Positions 57,626 to 64,000 of a stretch of DNA of 64,000 nt are shown piece after piece; the stretch's first letter is position 1; the number at the start of each line of letters is the position of its first letter. Under the pieces are notes generated by a model, which did no database searches, was not told the DNA's origin, and saw only the letters and a program-made list of their open reading frames with translations. A program made the position numbers and the translations under genes. The stretch spans positions 56,212,290 to 56,276,289 of the forward strand of contig NC_065541.1 in NCBI RefSeq assembly GCF_932294415.1. Direction: 5' to 3'. The stretch is from Quercus robur (lineage: Eukaryota; Streptophyta; Magnoliopsida; Fagales; Fagaceae).

Positions 57626-59407
57626 CTAGCGACCATTTTCGGGTCCAATGTGGTCTCCGGCCATAGCCATCTCCCTCTCAGCCAACTTCGCCTCCTCCCG
57701 GAACTTCTTGTAAATGTCACTCTTATAGAACTTCCTAGTCCTCAACACCAGAAAGAGAGAAACAAGCGAGCCAAACAATGTCACAGCAGTAATTATAATG
57801 AATGACAATTTGAAGCACTCAACCCCAATACAATTCAAAGCCTCCCCAGCATTCCTTACTTGTCCTGAGGCAGCCAGCTGCTTTCTAGCTTCCTTATCAT
57901 ATAAATGCCCAGTGACCTTTACGTTGAGTACATACAGTCCAATTGGGCTAGCCACTGACCCAAAATTGTACAAAGTAGAGTAGTACTTAAGGCCAAAAAT
58001 TTCAGAAATTATTGCAAAAAGTAATGGCCATTGTGCACCAAAAGAAAACCCGATAATTATCGATGCAACATAGAGACCACCTGGGGGATTAAACGCGATT
58101 AGAAGGTGACCAACACATGCTAATAGGAGCACTAGAGTCAGCATGAGAGGTCGAGGGAACTTGTACTTTTTCAATAGAATTTCAGAGACCAAACCAGAGG
58201 TCACTCGTCCAAGATAATTCCATATGCTCACAAGAGATACAAATGTGCTTATACTTCGAGTTGGGTAACCAAGCGAAGTTCCCATTTGTCCCAAATTGTC
58301 TATAGCTGTTAAAGTGCCTCCAACACCACAAATTGCTGAGAAGAACAATATCAACATGTCAATGCTGAAGAGTGCTTGTAGTATGGTATAGTCGTCACCT
58401 CTATCCGGTGGGCTGAACACGTTTTTCCAACATGAAACATGCTTTTCTTTGTCCAATTCAGGGACCAAATTGGTTGTGTCAGGAATGCATTGTGCAAAAG
58501 ATGCTGTAGTACTTTCTGCCTTTGGCTTCTCAGTGATTACTTTCACCTGGGAAGAATCGTTGGGTGATATATTCTTGTTCTTCCAAAGATAACGCTCTTC
58601 TATGATAACCACAGCAAGTGGGAGAAAGAGCAAAAGCAGCACCGCAGCTACACTTCCACCATACTCGCTCTGCGTGAACGTGACCTTTTGCTCTACTATA
58701 ATCATGACCATTAGAAACCCAGCAAGGCCAAGTGATATATAAAGGAAATTATAGAATACTTGGAGCTCGTTCTGTTGCCGATTCACCTTCATGATTCTTA
58801 TTGTACGTAGAAAAGCGAAAGATATAGCAGCAGGAAGCCACCCTAGAAGCAAAATCAAAGACTTCGTGTCATTACCATAGAAAGCATGGTAGAGTTGAGT
58901 GATTATAGCACCAGTGAGACCAACATATCCCTTTAGAAGCCCTAGCACCACGCCACGGCTTTCCGGGAAGTTCTTCACGCAGGTTACAAGTGCTCCAGTG
59001 TTGGCAAAAGCAGTTGAATTTGCACCAAGAAAGATGTACAAGCACATCATCCATACTTGGGGCTTTGCTATTTTTTCTGTCACGGATAGCCATATCATGA
59101 AGTACCCCAAAAAGTTCACAAGTGCACCAGTTGATAAGACCACCCATGGGGGTGTGACCTCGTTGATTAGGCCTGGTAGGATACCAACGTTGGTGCCCAC
59201 GTCCTTGAAAAAACTGATCAAATTGAGTGTGGTTTGGTCGTAGCCAAGCACAGATTTGATCTCGCTGGAATATAGTCCAAAGGCATAGGGTGTGCCTGCA
59301 GTGGACATGATTAGCAATGATGCAAAAACCATGAACCATGGTCCAGTGAGGAGTTGGAAGATGAAGCTCTTGTTGCTAAAGAGACCATTGGGTTTTCTAA
59401 AATCCAT
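57626..59407 (-). CDS. Nodulin-like/MFS transporter, NFD4-like (copy 3)
   Basis: An intact 593-residue protein in one exon, more distant from copies 1 and 2 than they are from each other. It starts [20 protein letters not shown] with no extra N-terminus. Nodulin-like half: [36 protein letters not shown] and [20 protein letters not shown]. The hydrophilic loop (about 275-335) contains several Cys and Thr. MFS half: [34 protein letters not shown] and [20 protein letters not shown]. The C-terminus is [20 protein letters not shown]. It is expected to have 12 helices and to move an unknown small solute across a membrane. The relic at 29518 is closest to this copy in the short overlap. Confidence 0.94.
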   Translation of the reverse strand: MDFRKPNGLFSNKSFIFQLLTGPWFMVFASLLIMSTAGTPYAFGLYSSEIKSVLGYDQTTLNLISFFKDVGTNVGILPGLINEVTPPWVVLSTGALVNFLGYFMIWLSVTEKIAKPQVWMMCLYIFLGANSTAFANTGALVTCVKNFPESRGVVLGLLKGYVGLTGAIITQLYHAFYGNDTKSLILLLGWLPAAISFAFLRTIRIMKVNRQQNELQVFYNFLYISLGLAGFLMVMIIVEQKVTFTQSEYGGSVAAVLLLLFLPLAVVIIEERYLWKNKNISPNDSSQVKVITEKPKAESTTASFAQCIPDTTNLVPELDKEKHVSCWKNVFSPPDRGDDYTILQALFSIDMLILFFSAICGVGGTLTAIDNLGQMGTSLGYPTRSISTFVSLVSIWNYLGRVTSGLVSEILLKKYKFPRPLMLTLVLLLACVGHLLIAFNPPGGLYVASIIIGFSFGAQWPLLFAIISEIFGLKYYSTLYNFGSVASPIGLYVLNVKVTGHLYDKEARKQLAASGQVRNAGEALNCIGVECFKLSFIIITAVTLFGSLVSLFLVLRTRKFYKSDIYKKFREEAKLAEREMAMAGDHIGPENGR

Positions 59408-59937
59408 TTTTTGTAACTATTTGAGAGTAGTACTAAGTATGTTATGAAATTGGATGAGAGGATCATAACATATATATAGATAAACACACACGTAATGTAT
59501 GTATATATGGTCATAGATAATCAGTGTGGATGCACGTACAAAATTAATTTTATATATGTTCTTCTTCAATTTTGCCCATTCGAATGGGGAACCTTGTACG
59601 TTGATTCGAATACGTGGACTTAGCTGCAAAAATGGACCTATTCCAACAAGTAAACGCAATTAAGCACTTGTGGTTGTGGATATATGGATAAATAGCGGTG
59701 ATAACTGGTGTAGTCTTGTATTGGTGCTTTTTTTTTTTGGGGGTGGGGGGGGGTGTTTAGAAGCAAGAGTGGTAGATTGAAATCAAATTGAAAATGATGC
59801 AGTTTTAAACTGGAAGATGATTGTTATGATTACATCAGCTTTTGCTCAATAAATAATTCGAGAATCGTTGTTATAAAAACTGGGTGTGACCGGAGTTGGT
59901 ACTTGAATTATTGACTGGCCGACATAAATCTAATTGA

Positions 59938-59959
<22 letters not shown>
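59408..59959 (-). promoter_or_regulatory. Upstream region of copy 3 with TATA-like box
   Basis: On the minus strand TATATATA at 59471-59478 lies about 64 bp above the ATG, a suitable distance for a short leader. Unlike copies 1 and 2, this region shows no similarity to the array unit that I can see. A G-rich stretch (ggggg runs) sits at about 59738-59755 and an (AT)n tract at 59937-59960. Confidence 0.45.
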
Positions 59960-59977
<18 letters not shown>

Positions 59978-59998
59978 GAAAAGGAAACTTTCATTCAA

Positions 59999-60439
59999 TT
60001 ATAATAATGAAATATCATGAAACAAAGCCGCCAAAGCAGGTGGAGGAGAATCCTCAATCCAAACTAAATCCTCATCTAAATTTCTAGCAAATTGGGCAAG
60101 AACATGTGCCACTGTATTCCCTCCCCTCCTAATCTGATTAGTCCTAGCCCAATATAGCCCATGTATCAAGTGGCGAATATCATCCACCACACATCCAAGA
60201 TAAGAATTGTTAGGGAGAGATGAAGAAATGGCTTGAATGGCATTAGCATTATCGCCCTCAATTATCAAACTTGAAAACCCAGCATCAATGGCAAACTCCA
60301 ACGATCTTCTACAAGCCATCAACTTAACTTCTTCACTATTTTTTGCACTTGGTCCAACAGCAGACATTGCAACCATAACCTCCCCCTTATCATTTCGAAT
60401 AATGGTACCTATACCTATTCTGTTCAGCCCCGAAAACAC
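59999..60439 (-). pseudogene. LINE RNase H domain
   Basis: Plant LINE-type RNase H (RVT_3): GTIIRNDKGEVMVAMSAVGP, the EEVKLMACRRSLEFAIDAGF helix with the catalytic Glu, IIEGDNANAIQAI with an Asp, and a GGNTVAHVLAQFAR C-terminus. It is separated by frame breaks from the zf-RVT part. Confidence 0.85.
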
Positions 60440-60453
60440 AGCAGCATCAAAGT

Positions 60454-61410
60454 TTAGCTTGTAGACATCCGGCGATGGAGGTTGCCACTAATCAGAAATA
60501 TTTTGCTCAGTCCGAGCACTGTCAACTGCACCTGAGCTTGCTGAAATTCCAGAATATAGTCCTCTGCTCGCTTGTTAAGACATTTAGGATCCTTTAATTT
60601 ACTTCCATGCACAACACAGTTTCGCTGGTTCCAAATAATCCATGCTTGCACCCAGAACAGCTCCAGCTCTTCAACCGTTAACCTGTCCACTAGAAACTCC
60701 ATTAGTTGAAGTGTATCACAAAAAACAGAGGGACCTTTCTACAACTTGGAAATGCTACCAACCCATACGTCTTGCACCGCAGCACATTCCCACAAAGCAT
60801 GAGCTGTTGTCTCCACCTCTCTGGTACACAGTTGACAATTATCTTCATTTATGATTCTCCGACGTGACAGATTGTAGGATGTTGGTAAAATATCATGGCA
60901 AGCTCTCCATCCAACTATTTTGACTTTATTTGGAATTTTAAGCTTCCACAATACCGGCCAAATTATTCTCCCAGCACAGCCACTTGAAGTCTTGGCCCTG
61001 TCTCCATGGAGTTGAAGCTGTCTAGCAAGCTTATATGCAGACTTAACAGAAAAATTACCGCTCCTGTTGTGCAACCAATAAATTGAGTCTGGAACATTTC
61101 TTTGACTGAGGGCGATTCTACAAATAGCCTTAGCATCTTCTCTATGAAACATTCCCATAATCATGTCTCTCCTCCATATATGTAATTCCGGATCAATCAA
61201 ATCTGATACTGCTAAATCTCCAATCAGCTCATGTCTTGGGTACAGAATTTTATTAGTGGGATGGTTAGAAAGCCACCTATCCCCTACAACACTTATAGAA
61301 GACCCATTACCAACTCTCCAACAAGAACCCGATCTAAGAATAGGCAAGGCAGCCAATATACTTCTCCACACATAGGAACACCCAGGCGATTCTTTGGCCT
61401 CTAGAAACAA
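60454..61410 (-). pseudogene. LINE RT C-terminus and zf-RVT domain
   Basis: FLEAKESPGCSYVWRSILAA, WRVGNGSSISVVGDRWL and then the zf-RVT region (FSVKSAYKLARQL, KIPNKVKIVGWRACHDILPT, C-x2-C of NCQLCTREVETTAHALWEC). A stop at 60739 breaks the frame, after which ELFWVQAWIIWNQRNCVVHG continues at 60702-60454. Confidence 0.88.
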
Positions 61411-61432
61411 AGTCCAAGGGAAATGTGTGAAT

Positions 61433-62514
61433 AGTTTGGCAAAATGGGCAAGTCAGGTCGGGTTAATCGTGTTGCGGGTCGGGTCGGGTTGACTCGTATT
61501 TTTCACATGAATTTTTTATTTTTATTTTTTATAAAGAAAACAACATGTATTTACCATTTAGAAAGTTATGCAACAAATTATTTGATGTAAAATGCATTAT
61601 TTTGAATTTACCACTTATATCAAGAATTAACTTAGTTAAACTTATTAATACTTATTCAATAATTTTAAAATTATACAAATCCTAACATTGCTATCTAAAA
61701 CAAAATAACACAAAAATAAGTAAAACAAATACACAAGTTTTATTTCTATACAATATCAACATTCCAAAATATAAAACAAAATTACAAATGACTTATTGGA
61801 TAACTCATTTGATAAATAATAAAAACATATAAGAAATTTATAATATTGAAAATTAATTTTATAATCTATTATCAATTGTGGTTGGCACTCTATTTTAATT
61901 TGAGATATACATTAAAGTTTGATTGCTTACTTATTTATACATGGTCTCTTTTATGAATATCATATATTGTTAAGTAACACACACTCTAGGAAATATTCTA
62001 ATTTATTTTAAAAAGCCGTTTATTTTGAACATAAATTGTTAAAAAATAGGTCTAGGCATTTATAATTTATACTAATTTGATACTTTAGCTTCACTATTTT
62101 CACACTTGTGAATGTTTCTCACACATGTCTACAATTTTAAATCTGATTTTAACTCTACTGTAATTAGATTATCTTGGCATGTACTTTGCTATTTAATATC
62201 TAAAAATCTTTACTCATGCTCAATCATTTATCTTTCAATTAATTTGCATACAGTTATGTAAATGTATCAATTGTTTCCTTAAAGCTCACAATAAACAATT
62301 AAACCAATATTGTCTTAATTTTACTATTTTTTTTTACCAAAAATTTTTTTTTTTTAAATGGTTCGGGTTTGGGTCGGGTCAAGTTGACCCGCAAAAAATA
62401 CTGGTCGGGTCATAGGTCAACCTGTTTTTTCTTCGGGTCAAAAAATCGGGTTCGGGTCGGGTATTTTTCGAGTCAGGTCAGAAAATTTTGACCTGTTTTG
62501 CCATGTCTAAGTAA
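61433..62514. mobile_element. Putative TIR element rich in GGGTCGGGTC motifs
   Basis: The left end (61440-61500) and right end (62360-62510) carry inverted related sequence: 'ggcaaaatgggcaagtc' against 'ggcaaaacaggtcaaaa' (reverse complement), with many gggtcgggt/gacccg motifs at both ends and plain AT-rich DNA between. The outermost aatagttt/aaactatt are also inverted. This is the layout of a common plant hAT-like MITE. No clear target duplication; the left end abuts the LINE. Confidence 0.5.
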
Positions 62515-63098
62515 ACTATTCCATTACCTTTTTATTATATTATGGAACGTTTTTTATTTAATAACACAAAAAAAAAAAAAAAAAAATTGTTACATCAACA
62601 GTAGTATGAAAAATTAGGTTGCACAAATGAAATTTACCACTTGATTATGGTATCTTAATTTTTATATTTCAAAATTGTTATAGGAAATTCTACAATCATA
62701 ATATTTGAATTCCATTTATTAAATTGTTAGAATTTAGATCGAGGAATTCCATGACAGTTCAATATTTATTGAATCTATAACTGTTATTCAAGTTTTCAAG
62801 ATCAATGTGTGTATTGAAGTACTTAAAAGACACTCTATCTAAATTTCAACAATCACTCGATCAATTGAGATTCACAATTCCATAGACATTCAATTGATAC
62901 TTAATCTATCAAAAGTCACACACTCAGTGATATGTTTTAAATTTTGAAGTCAATACCTTAGATTTTGTACCCTAGTTACATCACATATAAAAATTGGGGC
63001 TTGAATCGAGAATCTAAATTTTCTATCTCATTTTTCCTAATTCACTCTATATTTTACAAATAAAAACTTGTTACATGTCAAGTATCAAATGTTATATC

Positions 63099-63147
<49 letters not shown>

Positions 63148-63364
63148 GTAAATTTTCTTTAAAAGCATGTAGGGAATTCTATTGAAACATAAGTTGTAAT
63201 TTCCTTAGAAAACGGGTCCAAAAGAGTTTGAAAATATGTGTCATACTTCACTAGATGTGTGTCTTAATTCCCTTGAAATTGCAAGTTAATTTGATTAGAA
63301 AAACTGATTTCTCTTCGAATGTGCGATGATTTTCGTTGGGTACGCAATCAATTTTCTTAATCTT
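62515..63364. other. Intergenic AT-rich DNA with A-runs
   Basis: A 45-nt A-run at 63102-63146 and a shorter one at 62567-62586. Nothing else that I can identify. Confidence 0.55.
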
Positions 63365-63716
63365 TTGGCCAAAATGCAAAATTGACCCTTTAAGTTTCTT
63401 TAGATTTCATTTCAATCTTCTAGTTTTGCTTTCATTCATTTCAATCCTCTAAAATTTCAGGTTTATTCAATCAAAGTTTTTCTATCGACTTTTGTTATAT
63501 GTTGTGGTTAATTTTTCAATTTTTTAGATTTAATTTTAAAAATTCAATTAATGATTGAAAAATATTTCCAATTTTTTTTTTCAAAAAATTTTAATTAAGA
63601 TAGAAAGGTCTTAATTGAATAAATCTGAAACTTAGAACACTGAAATGAATGAAAGCAAAGTTAAAAGACTGAAATGAAATCTAAAGAAATTTAGAGGATC
63701 AATTTTGCAACTAGAA
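63365..63716. mobile_element. Foldback MITE with ~110-bp arms
   Basis: The left arm (gcaaaattgaccctttaag, then 'tttagatttcatttcaatc' and 'gctttcattcatttcaat') recurs inverted at 63600-63715 with few changes. The centre is AT-rich. The target duplication was not settled. Confidence 0.75.
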
Positions 63717-64000
63717 TTTCTACTATTTGAAATTTTGTTGCTGATGAAAGGTTTGTCGACACTACCAAAAACCCAATTGAATAGATTAATTACTCTCAAG
63801 CAAATATAATAGATTAATTACTCAAAAAAAAAAAAAAAACTAATTGTGTAAAGCCCCCAAAAGGAAAATTGAAAAGCTTTAAATTTAAATAAAGAATTCA
63901 CAACTAATTATAGTAAATTTATGCGAAATAAAAATAATTAAATAGATAAATATTATATAGGAAACACTAAAATTTACGTGCTTCAATTTTTTCTTTTTTC
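63717..64000. other. Intergenic AT-rich DNA at window end
   Basis: I see nothing beyond an A-run at about 63823-63839. Confidence 0.5.

Larger units (their letters stand above)
59961..61438 (-). mobile_element. 5'-truncated L1-type LINE
   Basis: On the minus strand the order is RT C-terminal region, zf-RVT domain, RNase H and a terminal A-run (T-run at 59961-59977 on plus). The start lies inside the RT-linker coding sequence at about 61438, as is usual for LINE copies cut short during reverse transcription. No target duplication is certain, because the 3' end lies in an (AT)n tract. Confidence 0.88.

Overview
This looks like a window of a repeat-rich nuclear genome from a dicot plant, probably a woody one. 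The three intact genes belong to a plant-only transporter family. The rest is AT-rich, full of microsatellites, and packed with plant LTR retrotransposons, a LINE, a tRNA-derived SINE and MITEs. Some retroelement families look like ones I associate with Fagaceae (oak/chestnut), but that is a low-confidence impression. I see no prokaryotic, organellar or CRISPR-like features.

Gene content: a minus-strand cluster of three intronless Nodulin-like/MFS transporter genes of the NUCLEAR FUSION DEFECTIVE 4-like type (3612-5375, 51756-53579, 57626-59407). Two decayed relics of further copies lie between them (29518-29585 and 44005-44066), so the cluster once had at least five members and was spread out by retrotransposon insertion. 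Flanking DNA was duplicated with the genes. A six-copy tandem array of about 1.05 kb units (5870-13114) starts just upstream of the first gene and shares ordered sequence with the upstream region of the second (53790-54145). It therefore looks like an amplified gene upstream region.

Retrotransposon layers, left to right: a fragment of an LTR element (1-1779); an array invaded by a solo LTR (6291-7218, TSD tattc); a 5'-truncated element with a SIRE-like gag and a second ORF but no pol (13115-28765), into whose second ORF a sibling of the same family inserted (17360-26580), itself carrying a reversed solo LTR and a hAT-like MITE; a MULE-like foldback element (30469-30929); a nearly complete but dead Copia element (31923-41291, TSD ataaa) holding four later insertions with their own target-site duplications (three solo LTRs, one SINE); a 2.2-kb solo LTR (41734-43982, TSD gttat); a younger Ty3-type non-autonomous element (45329-51336, TSD catac) with 15 copies of an 80-bp repeat and no gag/pol; and, beyond the third gene, a 5'-truncated LINE (59961-61438) beside a GGGTCGGGTC-rich TIR-like element.

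The only genes likely to make working proteins are the three transporters. Everything else with coding character is a retroelement remnant with stops or frameshifts. Element boundaries were read by eye from TG...CA ends, target-site duplications, primer-binding sites and comparison between copies in the window; no database search was possible.
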